Below are positions 19,638 through 31,926 of a stretch of DNA of 64,000 nt, in pieces (position 1 is the first letter of the stretch; every line of letters begins with the position of its first letter). The notes below the pieces were generated by a model that saw only the letters and a list, made by a program, of their open reading frames with translations, did no database searches and was not told the DNA's origin. Position numbers and translations under genes: made by a program. The DNA comes from Calliopum simillimum (lineage: Eukaryota; Arthropoda; Insecta; Diptera; Lauxaniidae), in assembly GCA_951812925.1 (NCBI GenBank), contig OX638368.1:74434422-74498421 (forward strand), read 5' to 3'.

Positions 19638-21571
19638 AGGGGATACCTTTAATCTCGTAAACTCGTAAACCATGAAAAACTCGAAAGTTTACGAGCTTGT
19701 TTTCAGGAACACACAGTTCTAAAAACGTGTAAGCAACGTATCAGCTGTCATATAATTCGAAAAATATTTAATTCAAATTCAATTTTCAAAACAAAAAATT
19801 TTTTCAATGCATTTATTTGACAACAATCGCTCTCGTACTTTTTCGAGGCTATTTACCAGACTTGGGGGTAATGCACTAAATTTTTTAGTTCATTGAGCTT
19901 TTCACTAATATTTAATGAATAATTTGATAGTGAAACTTTTTCCACTACCACTAAATCTAATTAGAGATAGTGAAAATTTTCTCCATTAAATTTACTGATA
20001 GTGGAAATTTTTTCACCATGAAAAAATTCATTTGATGGTAATGAAAAATTTTTCACTATCTAACAATTCATTAAATGATAGTGGAAAGTTTTTCACTATC
20101 ATTAAAATTTAATTAAAATATCCAATAAAAATTGCACTAAATTTAGTGATAATGAAAATTTGTTTCATTGAATTTAATGAAACATTAGTGGAAATTTTCA
20201 TTAAAGTTTCATTAAAATCAATGAAACAAAATTTTTTTATCACTAAATTTAATGAAGCTTTTAATGAAACTTCTAAATAAAATTTTCATTAAAGTTTCAT
20301 TAAATTCAATGAAACAAAATTTTACTATCACTAAATTTAATGAAGCTTCTAATGAAACTTCTAAAGAAAATTTTCATTAAATTCAATGAAACAAAATTTT
20401 ACTATCACTAAATTTAATGAAGCTTTTAATGAAACTTTTAATACAATTTTTCATTAAAATCCAAGCTGTTTGTTTACTCCAAGGTTTTGCAAGTTTTTAG
20501 CCGAAAAGCTCTCGTTTAAGCATAAAACGTACATGAATGAGAGCTTTTCGGGTAAAAACTTGCAAAATCTTCGAGTAAACAAACAGACTGCTTAAATTAA
20601 ATTTATTGAAAGAGTTAGAATGAGTGGGAATAGTATCAGTTTGAAGTAGATTCATTAAAGTCAAATGCAAACACGACTTTTAGTTTTTGAAGTTCTTCAG
20701 ACCCAAATAATTTCTGCCCTTTGTCAACTAAATGCTTAAAACAGCTTTCGTAAGCTTTTTTAAGTACTAGTAGGATTAATGTTCACGAAATCGTCTCGTA
20801 CAAGATCTCGAAGGAAAAATTTAAAGATATCAAAATATTTTGACCTACACGACACATTTTGTTTTAATTGAATTGAAATTTCCAATAAAAAAATCACTGA
20901 AGTTATTGAAAGTGAACATTTATTCATTGAATTTAATGAAACATTAATGAAGATTTTCATTAAAGTTTCATTAAATTTAGTGATAGTGAAAATTTGTTTC
21001 ATTGGATTTAATGAAACATTAATGAAAATTTCCATTAAAGTTTCATTAAATTTAATGAAAGTGAAAATGTTTCATTAAATTTATTGCAACATTTATTGAA
21101 AATTTTCATTAAAGTTTCATTAAATTCAATGGAACAAATTTTCACTTTCAATAGATTTAGTGATAATGCAAAATTTGCCATTACCACTAAATCAATTTTT
21201 TGATAGTGAATGAATTTTCACTATCACTAAATTTAGTGGAAATATTATTTAAAACTTTTAACTAAATTTAGTGATAATGAAAATCTTTTTCATTACCACT
21301 TAATGAATTTTTTGATAGTGAAGGATTTTGCACTAACACTAAATAAATTCCTTGATAGTGAATATTTTTTCACTAGCACTAAGTTTAGTGAAAAATAAAA
21401 TCTAATGCAAAACCCCCAAGTCTGCTATTTACGCATCGAATTTGCCTCGTAAGTTTTCGAGGCCTGGTAAACTTTATTTTCATAGAAATTTTTAAATTTT
21501 GTTTACGAGACTCGAAAGTTTTCGAGGTTTACGTGCTTTTCGAGGCTTTTACGAGTTTAAAGGAATCCCCT
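19638..21571. mobile_element. TA-flanked foldback inside copia
   Basis: Inverted termini AGGGGAT(A/T)CCTTTAA are bordered by TA (19636-19637 and 21572-21573). The interior is almost entirely short direct and inverted repeats of phrases such as TTTCATTAAAT and GATAGTGAAAATTT. There is also a strong central hairpin whose arms carry GCAAGTTTTTAGCCGAAAAG (20486-20580). No transposase. Situated in the 3' untranslated part of the copia element. Confidence 0.75.
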
Positions 21572-21653
21572 TATTGTAATTAACATTAAAAAAGATTAAT
21601 TATTTAAATCAATTAATTCTCTGAATTTAACAATTTTAATTTTCTGTAAGGGT

Positions 21654-23040
21654 TTAGGGTTTAGTAAGAATATCTGCCTGCATTTGATCGGTAGGACAGT
21701 ATTCATACGAAACTTGTTTTGAGCTTAGCAAATCTCGAACAAAAAAATATTTAACATCAATATGCTTGCTTCTAGGATTTATCTTTTCTTCTTGAAGTAT
21801 TTTGAGACAGCTTTGATTGTCTTCGAATATTACTGGCTCACGTATTTCAATTTTAAGTTCACTCATTAGTTGTTTAATCTACAATAGTTCTTGAGACGCT
21901 TCAGCTAGAGCAACCAATTCAGCTTCGGTAGAAGACAAAGTTACAGTTTTTTGTTTGCGACTTGCATAACTTATAGTAGCATCACCAAGTTTGAATATTA
22001 ACCCACTAGTAGACTTGCGACCATTTATATCTCCGGCCCAGTCTGCATCAGCAAAACCTTTCAGTTCTAAGCTTGATCTCGTACCAACACAAAGCTTCAA
22101 ATTTTTCGTGCCTTTTATATACCTACTTCATAATTCTTTTCACTTCTGACCAATCCCTTTGATTAGGATTGCTTACCTTACGAGAAAGAATTGATACTGC
22201 TACAGAAATATCAGGGCGCATTTTATTTGATAGATATAATAACGATCCAATAGCTTTCCTGTATAAATTATTATCTTCGAGTAAAACATCAGAATTATCT
22301 TTGAAGTAACCAGGATCCATCGGTATTGAGGAAGATTTTGCATCGGTAAGATGAAATGTACTTAAGATTTATTGATATAATCCTCTTGAGATAAATAGAA
22401 TATACCATCAGCACCATAGCTAACTTCCATCCCCAAATACAATTTGATTCCCTAATTCGGTTATTTCAAAATTTCTTGTTATTTCAGCATGATTTTGACT
22501 TGCAACGATTATATCATCCACATAAATTAAAATATAAATTAATGGATCGCCATTACTTTTTACATATAAACAGGGCTCGGCCTTTCCCCTTCTGAATCCA
22601 GAATTGATAAGGATATCATTTATTAGCAGATTCCAACAGCGAGCCGATTGTTTTAACCCATAAATACTACGCTTTAATTTACAAACTAGGTTTTCGCTAC
22701 CTGGTTCAATAAAGCCTTTGTGTTGTCTTAAATAAACTTCAGTATCCAACTCACCATTGAGGAATGCCGTCTTAACGTCAATATGTTGTACCTTCATGTT
22801 TTTGTAACTTGCGATAGCCAACAAACTTCTTAGAGTGGTTTGCTTTACCACCGGTGCAAAGACTTGATCATAGTCCTCGCCGTATTTTTGGGAAAACCCC
22901 TTAGCAACCAATCTAGCCTTGTACCTTTTGTTACCTTCAATCGTTTTCTTTAACTTGAAAACCCATTCCGAACCGACCAGTTTACGACCTTTAGGCATCT
23001 CAACGATTTTCCATGTTTCATTATCATGCATTGATTTCAT
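21654..23040 (-). pseudogene. copia reverse transcriptase and RNase H
   Basis: On the minus strand, 23040-22420 encodes the Ty1/copia reverse transcriptase: WKIVEMPKGRKLVGSEWVFK, ARLVAKGFSQ, HIDVKTAFLNG, YGLKQSARCWN and the catalytic YVDDI. 22320-22123 holds the connection (AIGSLLYLSNKMRPDIS). 22100-21654 holds RNase H with GFADADWAGD, TLSSTEAELVAL, EDNQSCLKI and KHIDVKYFFVRD. Frame breaks near 22420, 22120 and 21875 make it a pseudogene, although the catalytic residues remain. Confidence 0.93.
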
Positions 23041-23124
23041 CCTGCATAGCTATCAACCATTCTTTACTATCCGGCCTTAACATAGCTTCTTTATATGTTA
23101 CAGGATCATCTTAACAGCTAATTT

Positions 23125-23385
23125 TTAAATCGTACCTTTCAGGGGCAATCCCTTGTTCAACCTTGTTGATCTTCTAGGACCATCGACCGAACTAGAACTT
23201 GGCGTAGTCTCTTGTGTTTCCTCTTCACTAGATGATTTAGTATCGGGCGATGATGCTGCAAATTCTTCAGCGGATTCAAAACCCAAGAACTCGTCAACAC
23301 TACTCACTTCCTCATATTCTAAATCTGCTGTTATTTGAGAAGTAACAGAATTACAATTCGAATTTTGAAAGTTTACGTTTACCAC
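23125..23385 (-). pseudogene. copia integrase-RT linker
   Basis: Ser/Glu-rich low-complexity segment (SSPDTKSSSEEETQ, then RRSTRLNKG) typical of the variable linker between integrase and reverse transcriptase in copia polyproteins. A stop at 23414 and a frame break before 23040 separate it from its neighbours. Confidence 0.75.
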
Positions 23386-23412
23386 ATTATCTTCTGAATT
23401 CTTAGTATCATC

Positions 23413-24127
23413 TTAAACGTTTCTTGAAAGAAATTGATTTGACTCCAAAAACTTGACATCTCTATTAATAACTATCTCATTAGTATTAGGATTCAGTAAA
23501 CGAAATGCCTTGGATTCTTCACAATAACCAATCAGATTGCATTTCACGGCAATTATTAACAGATTCAGCCCAAAACTTAATATGCATATCCGCGGCATAT
23601 AACATGGACCTGGCCATCTCCATCAAACTCCGATTTTTCCTTTCAGCAGCTCCATTCTGCTCAGGAGTGTAAGGAGCAGTGAGTTGATGTTTTATACCCT
23701 TAGCTTTGAAATAGCTCTCCGTTTGCTTGTTTACAAATTCGCCACCTCGGTCAGTCCTTAGTACTTTCATTTGCTTACCAAATTGATTTTCATTCAATTC
23801 AACAAATTCCTTTATTTTATCGAATGCTTGATCGTTTGATTTTAGGAAGTAGACTGTGCAATATCGACTAAAATCATCAATTATAGTTATAAAATAACGA
23901 TTAGCACCAGGAGTAGGATTTTGCATAGGCCCGCACAAATCACAATGCACTAAATCTAATGTTCCTCTTGATCTAGATTCTGATGCCTTTGGAAATGGTT
24001 TTCTAGTTAACTTAACACATACCTCGCATTCAGAAGAACTACAACATTTCTTTATATTGACACCATCAACTAATCCGTTCTTAACAGTTAACTTAATATC
24101 TTGAATATTTCTGTGACCAAACCGACG
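23413..24127 (-). pseudogene. copia integrase, core domain
   Basis: Begins at the Transib-like insertion with RRFGHRN, the second His of the HHCC zinc finger, and CEVC with its two Cys. The catalytic triad is visible: Asp in LVHCDLCGPM, Asp in LRTDRGGEF and Glu in PEQNGAAERKNRSLMEMAR. The frame shifts near 23560, and the last section (YCEESKAFRLLNPNTNEIV) is read in another frame. The first His of the zinc finger (CIHVWHRR) lies on the far side of the insertion. Confidence 0.92.
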
Positions 24128-25454
24128 CACAGTGGTTCAAAACATACATTTAATGCGAATAAATTCTTTTCTTCGTAGAAACATCATAAAATGTGTAGAT
24201 TTGATTTCCCATAATAGTTTGACTTTAACTGAAGCTCAATGCAAGGGCGTGGCACCTCCCTTGGCGCACCCTTGTAATTATAAAACGCTATATTAAGAAA
24301 ACTATTGAAGCAATTATTATGATATTTCATACAGCAGGTCTACTTGCTATAGTATTTATCTGAGGTAAAAGTGAGCGCAATGGTACCAATGGGTGTGGTA
24401 CGTCTCATATAAAAAATGCACCTTTAATGTTATATTTAGTGTATTATGCAAGCAAACATTCTTAAATTTAGTACCAGATTGTTGACTATTAAATTTATTG
24501 AATGAATTCTTTGTTTTGTTAAACAGTTGCAAAAATACCAGTAGATTTTTATTTAATTAAAACCTATCAATTTAAAATTAAAAATTTTTCAGTAATAAGA
24601 AATTAGATTTAAAAGGTTAAATTTTTATTAAATTCATAAAGTTTTTCGATGGACTTCCAACTCTTGATGTTGTTGGTTGTACTTAATTGTCGTCACTGAC
24701 AGACAAAGCTATATATATGTTTCCAGCCATACTTTATTAGCTGTAATAAATTTTGACTTGTTTCCTTATTTTTTCCAGCGACATTTAATATTTTTGGCAA
24801 ATTTATCTCTTTGGTCTTGTTCCATGTTCTTTATATAAGTAATTCCTAGGGGCCAACATAATCAGATCTAGTAAAATTTTTGAATTCTTCAAACAATTCG
24901 AAGTTAGTTATTTTGGACATGTCTAAAGAAAAAAGTTCCGAAAATGTACAAGGCAGGAGGATGGCAATAATGTTTTTTCTAATAATTAAAATGCAGTATA
25001 TAGACTACCAAACGGGATACATTTTAATATCTGTAATTGTCTGCAATTTTTTTAAAGTTTCGATGAATTAATTTTTTTCAGTCAAAATTACTGTACATCT
25101 TAGGCATGTTTTTTATTGATAATAAAAAAGATGAACTTACCGTTTTTTCTTGTAGAAGTTAAGCTTATAGTGCTGACAATTCAATAACAGATTGAGAAAA
25201 TAAATTACATCAAACAAGTCAAATAAATCTGTGAGTGATTGTTACTATCTATTTTCACTACAAAAAAAAAAAAATGTGAACAGTTTGTTAAGTTTGATGA
25301 TACCATACTACAAAAATACTAACTTGTGTTAGTATATTTATACGTTATATCATAGTTTGGTTATTAAACATTAGATATGAAGCATGTTTTTAAATTTTTA
25401 GAGATGTAAAAAATTTAATTAATTCGCATTAAATGTGAACTTGGAACCACTGTG
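24128..25454. mobile_element. Transib-like non-autonomous element
   Basis: Termini CACAGTGGTTC and GGAACCACTGTG form inverted repeats, with further inverted similarity over about 35 bp (ACATTTAATGCGAAT). The 5-bp duplication CGACG flanks it (24123-24127 and 25455-25459). CACAGTG-like ends and GC-rich CGNCG target sites with 5-bp duplications are the hallmark of Transib transposons, relatives of RAG1. The insertion splits the copia polyprotein precisely (WHRR/FGHRN when removed). No transposase frame. Confidence 0.82.
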
Positions 25455-26274
25455 CGACGATGCCAAACGTGAATACATTCAGACTTGCATACTGAAGCTT
25501 TGTTAGTGATATTAGATTGATTCAAAACATATAAATTATTTTTCAAGTTTGCCGTTGCATGAACATGACCATCAAGAGAAATTGAGCATTGGGTTGAATC
25601 GAAAGCCATCAAGAAACCATCACCAGTCAATTTACGTACAGACAACAAGCTTCGATCTAATTCCGGAACAAATAGCACATCCCGAACACGAATCATCTTG
25701 CTCTGACAAATCAATTGACATTTACCAGTTCCACTAGCTTTTAATTCTCTACCATCAGCTAGGTAAATCACCTGATTATAATGCTTATCCAATTTTGTAA
25801 AAAAATTTTGTTCACAGCACATATGGCATGTTGCGGCTGAATCAATAAACCATTCCTTATTCGATTTCGAGTTGGTGACACCAAAGCAAACGTTCTTGTC
25901 TTCATCGTTTTTGGCAATATTAGCACCATTATCTTTAAATTTCTTATTTGGACAATCCTTTTTCATATGTCGCAGCTTACCACGTGAAAAACATTTAGGC
26001 TTGAACTTTTTCTTTTCAGCTTTAAAAGCCACATCTCCATCTTGCTCGCAATTAGATTTTCGCTTGAATTCCTGCAGCAATTTTTCCTTAACTAAATCCA
26101 TAGTCAAATCTGCTTCTGAACGCATTTCTAAAGATGAAACCAGCGTATTATATTCTTCAGGCAGGCTTCCTAAAAAGAAGGCAATAGATTTGTGCTCTTC
26201 TATTTCTTCACCCAAATCTAGTAATCGATCCACAATATTCAAAAATTCAGTGATGTGTTATTCCATGGTTTGAC
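25455..26274 (-). pseudogene. copia gag C-terminus, protease and integrase zinc-finger start
   Basis: Contains the UBN2/Gag segment (FFLGSLPEEYNTLVSSLEMR), a zinc knuckle CFSRGKLRHMKKDC, the protease active site WFIDSAATCHMC and a GAG-pre-integrase region ending at the Transib junction (ECIHVWHRR). The zinc knuckle is defective: Arg replaces the second Cys of the CX2CX4HX4C pattern. This part was read as one open frame from 26242, and gag continues upstream in another frame. Confidence 0.9.
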
Positions 26275-26374
26275 CAACAGTCATCCTTTTTGTTGAGAGC
26301 TGTCGAAGGATGTTAACTTTATTTGTTAAATTTGACTTTTCGTGATGTTTTTTTAAGGTATTCCAAAATTCTTT

Positions 26375-26605
26375 TTATGTCTTCAATTTCTTTACGTGAA
26401 CTTTTTGAGACTCCTTTACTGCTAATCCAATAGTCGCTCTTGCCTTTCCATCCCGTGCTAACCATTTTTCATCAGGAGTTCCTGGAGTATCCGCAATTAT
26501 TAAATCCCAAAGTTCCCTTTCCAACAGCAGCAGCTCCATATTAAATTTCCAAATATGATAATTGCTGTTTGAAAGTTTTGGATATTGCAAACAAGATCCA
26601 TTCAT
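26375..26605 (-). pseudogene. copia gag N-terminus
   Basis: Starts MNGSCLQYPKLSNSNYHIWK and continues with MELLLLERELWDLI, matching the N-terminal part of copia-family Gag. The ATG at 26605 is preferred to the one at 26632 because conserved gag sequence begins there. It is joined to the downstream gag section only after a frameshift and stop between 26375 and 26274. Confidence 0.85.
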
Positions 26606-26683
26606 CTTTATGGTGATTAATACGAAAAACAAATTACAAATTTAAGCTCGACAATATTCCAACACGATTTAATTCGCGAGACG

Positions 26684-26699
26684 TAGGACCATAACCTGT
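26684..26699 (-). other. copia primer-binding site
   Basis: Directly inside the 5' LTR the minus strand reads ACAGGTTATGGTCC. Drosophila copia uses a similar GGTTATGGG-type site complementary to an internal fragment of initiator Met-tRNA. Confidence 0.65.
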
Positions 26700-26895
26700 T
26701 GTTAGAGTATAATAACACAGCGGTTTTATTAAAAACCTGTTTATTGTATCGAAATTCAAAAGTTAATAAGAAAATATTTTACACTACAAAGAAAATATTT
26801 CTATCACAAACAATAAATTATTAGCTCCTATGTTTTCATAAAACACAGTAGAATTAGGTAAAGAACAATATTTAGTTATACATTGAATTCTAACA
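26700..26895 (-). repeat. copia 5' LTR
   Basis: 196-bp LTR beginning TGTTAGA and ending TCTAACA, a short terminal inverted repeat. It is the uninterrupted partner of the LTR at 17482. The outer flank is GATGT. Confidence 0.88.
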
Positions 26896-26929
26896 GATGT
26901 TACGAAAATCTGAAGGGTATTTTTTTTTT

Positions 26930-27300
26930 CTATCATGTCTGCGGTCTGAGTTATCCTTGATTTTAAAGTGCTGTTTTAAGACATACATGGCGTTAATCCA
27001 GGAAGTAGTATAGTTCACTTTTGCCAGCGGCTTCGAATAGTCCTAAATTTCCTCCTTAAACCATAGTTTCCCTTTTTTTCATTTGAATCATTACTTTCTG
27101 CGGTATCATCCATTAAAATAAAGGTATCTCAACTCCATACAAATTAATTGTAGCCCTTTACTTGGATTTTTGATACTTTTCTTCAATGGATGTTATATCG
27201 GAAAGTAATGATCCAATTAAAAAAAAGTTAAAGACATGGTTTAAGGAGGAAGCTTAGGTCTATTCAATGCCGTTAGCAAAAATGCACTAAACAGAAATCT
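26930..27300. mobile_element. Diverged foldback MITE
   Basis: Shares blocks with the foldback at 33642-34259 (GAGTTATCCTTGATTTTAAAG, TTCCTCCTTAAACCATA and their complements). It has a palindromic centre around AAAGGTATCTCAACTCC. The boundaries are eroded. Confidence 0.6.
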
Positions 27301-30300
27301 CAACCCAACAGGTCATTTCATCAGGACTGCAAACCGGGCTAAAAATCGATGTGATTTGGTTCAGAGGTTCGAACCATTTTACGAAAACGGTGGAAGAACC
27401 GATTCGTAAATTGCTCTGAACCATAATTCGGTTTAGTTTACGTCTTTTGAATTACATATGAGCATTAGCTGTGTTTTAGACGGCAGTTTTCAGTGCTTAA
27501 TTATGGAAAAGCAACCACAAATGTGCTTAATTCAAGACAGAAAAATTTGCGTGTTTAATTTTTAAGCACGAAGTAGGTCTGTTAATGTTGTTGTTTTGCA
27601 CTGAATATTAATCGGATTTTAACATAGTAGCCACACATTTTTACATTAACATATGATGGCAAAGGGTGGGAGCGGTGTGGAAACGAAAAGCAAAACAAGA
27701 TGAAGAAGATTGCACACAAAGTCGTTTTAAAAGAACTTTGTTAACATGCTATTGTTATCAAAACTGTAATGATTTGGGGTCCAAACACTAACCTAGATAT
27801 CTATTAATCGTCAAGCGTTTGTAAAAAAAAAAACAACACGGTTTTCCGTTATTTTTTAATACACTGGAACACAAATATTTCTAATATAATATTATAATAC
27901 TTAACCAATTGTTTATGTTATGTTATATAAAATAAATAAACAGTTCATATTTCGATACTCTCTCATGCTAGTCAAAAACTGAAGAGCTGAAGAGTGCTCT
28001 CTGCTTACAAATATTCTCACTGTTTAGTTCGTTGGGAAAGAGTTAAGAGTGTGAACGAGTGTCTGGACGAGTTCTAGCTTGCGTAGTTGACACGCACCGT
28101 TTCAAAACTTGACAGTTTTAACCAGAGAGTAGAGTTTTTGTAATATGGGGAGGACCAAAAGAGAACTGCTTGGGGGAGAAGTAAGAGGTCGTAATAGGGG
28201 GATGGCGAGACGAGTATGTTTGATAAGGCAGCGGTAGGATGTAAAATTCAGGGCTTTGGAAAGCGGGGTATTTTCGCAATGTTGCGGGAGGTACTTGAAA
28301 TCACAAAACGTTAAAAGTCCATGGTGAATACTAATCGATGTAAACAATCGAATCAAAGTTTTTCTTTATTTTTGTTTTTGATAATTGTTATAAATAAATT
28401 GCTGTGATAGTAAAAGCCATCAGTTAAATAAGTTCCTAAGTAACCATTTTAACATTTTTCTATATTTGAGGAAGTTTTAATTTTGGATTTCAATTAATAT
28501 AACCTATTTTAGATCTATTGTTTACATTTAGCAGAAATTAATTGTAATGTTGAAATTAAATCAGCTGTTTTTGACTACTACCAAAGAAGGAGATGCCAGA
28601 TTTTGCACTCGTCAATTTTGAAAAAATTTTGTTTATGTCAAATGACATAAATTCAAAAATTTCGATATTCAAAATAAATTGGAAAAATCGCATGAAATTG
28701 TTTGTCCGGCTAGTTCTATCTAAGGTTGTGTTTCTTCCATTATTAAGAACGCGTAATCATAGAAAAATTCATGCATATTTGATAGATTGAAATCAGAAGC
28801 AAAATCAAACGCTGATTTCCTAAACGTCAAATACAAAAATTCAATTCAACTTAAAGTGGCTAGATCTTAAACCACTTGCGCGCACCTATCCCACCCATCC
28901 ATGAGCAATTAAACGCGCTAAAATCAATTCTTAAATTGCTCCCTAACGCAGCCATGTACCCCCTTAACACTTACGCATTTCCTACATCAACATTCCTTTA
29001 GTGCAAAAATAATTTAAGTATTCATTTTTTCGTTTGAATTTAAATTTTAATTTAATTCATATTTCGTTTTCCTTTGTTTTTAAATCTAATTTTTGTTCTT
29101 TTTTTTCTAATCTTATTTGTCTTTCAATTTAACAGAATTAAACTTTCTTTAATTTTGTACGCGTACTATCCCCCTTAATGTATAGTTAATAATATAATTC
29201 TAAGTATATTATATGAGAAAGAAAACATACTAAGATAATACATATATAGAAAAAAATTAAAATATAAAAATACTTAAGATGCTGGCGGTGCGATGACTAA
29301 TGGGTAGCTGCTTTTTTTTTTCCCGCTGTGTGCTTAACAATAGTGTTTGCTGCTTTAAACTTTGTTGTTGTTGTTTGTTGTCTTGAATGTCGCTGTTGTT
29401 GTTTGATGCGTTGACCATTGCTTTTTCATTTTCAATCTTAATTCTTTTTTTTTTGTGTTATGTTTTTATATGAAATTATTTTTAAATCCATTGTTTTAAT
29501 TAGGTCATTTATTTTATGTTTTGTTATTATGTAGATTTATGCTTATTATTTTTTTTTTAATTTTGTTCAAATAATTCGGGTTTTCCCTTTTGTTGCACTT
29601 CTGTGCAGTTTTTTCTCTCTTTTTGTTTTATTTTGATGTTTCGTTTCTGCTTTGTTCCATTTGTCATTTTTAGTTGTGATTTTCTTTTGGGCACTCGTTA
29701 GTTATGACATTTTAGGTTTATGTTTTACTTCCTTCGTACTCTAACATACATTGGCGAACCAAACTGGAATGAACTGGCGCTCCGATAACCTTTTAGGTTA
29801 TGTTCCACATGAGGTGTCTCAGGCAGACGACAATAATTTTCTTACGGTTGGACTAGAAGTTCTTTTCTTTATATTTCATATATTAGTTTATATTGTCTTA
29901 TTGATTATTTATGAAATAAATTTGGCAAACGTTTTACATATATTTTTGTTTTGCACAAATTTATTGATTTCACACACTTTATTTTTTTGTTCGTCAATTT
30001 TAATTTACGACAAGTACGTTTAACGCAAAAAAAAAGAATATTAGTTTTTATTTCTTCAATTTACAGATATTTTATAAAATTTTTTTTCATGGAACGCTTG
30101 TATTACAACCGATATTTTTCTGCCAACCGAGACCGTATCCGAACTAATTAAATTTTAGATTCACAAACTCTTTTTTATGATGCAACCTTTTTGGTACATC
30201 CGCTATCTTGGCAACTATTTTTTTTTATTTTTGATTCGCTTTACGGAGCAGCCCGACAGCACAACGCAACTCAAGAAGATCAAAACCGCAACTGGCTGAT

Positions 30301-30570
30301 GCAATAATTTTTCCTTTGTCTCTACCCAACGTTGCTAACTGACACTAACACACTCACAGTATTCAATACTGATCACCTCATATCCCAACGGTCACCATAA
30401 AAAAAAGCATGAACAAAAAAAATTTGCAAAATTGCGCGCTTTTCAAAGTGCCGTCATTCTAATAGACGAGAGTGAGACAAGAATAGTATCGTTAAATATG
30501 TCAAGTTTTCTGTGAGAGTGTCAGTGAAAGTACCAATAAAGAATTTGACGATGAATACAGGGTGTTTCTT
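27301..30570. other. Intronic sequence without recognised genes
   Basis: AT-rich sequence with several weak open frames but no motif I can assign. Near 29747 the phrase TCTAACATACATTGGCGAACC could be the end of an LTR followed by a primer-binding site, but no partner LTR or coding region was found. T-rich runs occur between 29030 and 29700. Confidence 0.5.
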
Positions 30571-30752
30571 AATTTAGGTACGTGGTATAATTTGCAAATA
30601 CCCCAGTTGACAAAATGTTTGAATGGTGACATCCGAAACCCAGTCACCAAATTATTTGAAAAGCTATATCCGTAACATATTTTATCTCTGTTTAGTATCT
30701 AATACATTGTAAATACTTCTTATTAAAATAAATACATACATACATACATTTT
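30571..30752 (+). mobile_element. Possible 3' end of a truncated LINE
   Basis: A short segment ends in TTCTTATTAAAATAAATAC followed by four TACA repeats. Such simple tails are typical of 5'-truncated non-LTR insertions. No coding remains. Confidence 0.35.
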
Positions 30753-31014
30753 GAAAAAATACTTTTAAAATCTTTAGAATTTTTGGGATGTTTGACAAAA
30801 TCAACAACATCCGGCCAAATTTTTATGGTGGCTGTGATCAAACTCACCAAATTAAGAGATACTTCAGGGACAGTTAATACGTGAATTGAAGACTAATGCA
30901 CGATTTTTTCATAGTATTTGTGTGTTTTTTCATAGAACCTGTTACCAGGTACAAATAAAACGCTTTTGCCTCTAGTCTACTCTATGGTTTTTACTACATA
31001 ATTGTGCTGCTGAT

Positions 31015-31918
31015 CAGTGTTGTCGTTTCTACTCCTATAGGAGTATTTTACTCCTATTTGAGCAAGCGTACTCCTATACTCCCCTGAACCATTTTTGTAC
31101 TCCTTTTCAATACTTGGTACTTCACTGCAAGTTTTCAATCAAAAACCTTGTGTGATGCAAACTAAAATTTTCAATGCTGGTTCACACGACAGACAATTTA
31201 GTGTGTCTTAATGTTTGTTCAGCTTAATAATTTTGAAGTACACATACTGCACAAAGATTTTAATGTTGTCTGGCAATACCCACTTTCAAATTAGTTTTTA
31301 ATATTTGAAAAATTCGCAGTAAGTCAATGGCGATAATTTGGAAAAGCGTTAAAAACAAGTTATTTTACAGAAATATGAACAAGAAAGTGAAAAAGTTTGA
31401 ATATTTCTGCAATTAAATTTACGAATTCTATATATTTCTAACAGGTTCATAGTTCAAGCAAAAAAAAAAGCTGCAAACTCCACTGATGCTAGCAAATCAC
31501 CAGAAACGAGGAGGTAAACGATATCAGACGTGCTAAAGTATCCAGCAACAAAAGAGCACAAAAATTTCGAACTGCTTGGTTGGAAAGCTTTAGTTTGCTC
31601 GAATCAAGCATGGGTCCAAAGAATGAAGTCGTTTTGAAAATATTGCCAAGTTTCGATTCCAACCAACGTAAGGCAATTGACAAGACATGAAAGTTCAAAA
31701 TTTCATTCCAAGGTTGTGCTGCGCTTGTGGTATTGCAATATTGTCAGTTAAAAGCTTCTACAATAAACAACTTGTAATTGATACCGTCATTAAAAATCAT
31801 TTTATTCTGTGAGACGGTTAAAAAGCGAACATGTTAGCATAGTACTCCCCATTAGCCCAAAATACTCCAAAAAAATCTAAAAATGAGTACCGAGATTTTT
31901 TTTGAAACGACATCACTG
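31015..31918. mobile_element. hAT-like element with 8-bp target duplication
   Basis: Terminal inverted repeats CAGTGTTGTCGTTTC and CAGTGATGTCGTTTC (one difference) are flanked by the perfect 8-bp duplication CTGCTGAT (31007-31014 and 31919-31926). CANNG ends and 8-bp duplications define hAT. On the plus strand a remnant at about 31525-31690 reads NKRAQKFRTAWLESF, weakly similar to the N-terminal region of some insect hAT transposases. Also present are CTCCTAT repeats near the left end. Confidence 0.8.
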
Positions 31919-31926
31919 CTGCTGAT

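Larger units (their letters stand above)
17482..26895 (-). mobile_element. Ty1/copia retrotransposon with nested insertions
   Basis: Complete architecture on the minus strand: 5' LTR (26700-26895), primer-binding site, gag, protease, integrase, reverse transcriptase, RNase H, polypurine tract and 3' LTR (17482-19584). A 5-bp target duplication GATGT flanks it (17477-17481 and 26896-26900). The gene order integrase before reverse transcriptase identifies Ty1/copia. It is disabled by frameshifts and three insertions: a Transib-like element in pol, a foldback in the 3' region and a 1.9-kb insert in the 3' LTR. It lies antisense to MAEA. Confidence 0.93.

Noticed and set aside
27305..27340. TCATCAG (CTGATGA on the minus strand) as another hammerhead
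   Set aside because: No GAAA with a stem II at the right distance and no stem I or III pairing.
29740..29800. LTR end plus primer-binding site (TTGGCGAACC)
   Set aside because: No second LTR, polypurine tract or gag/pol was found nearby; kept only as a remark.
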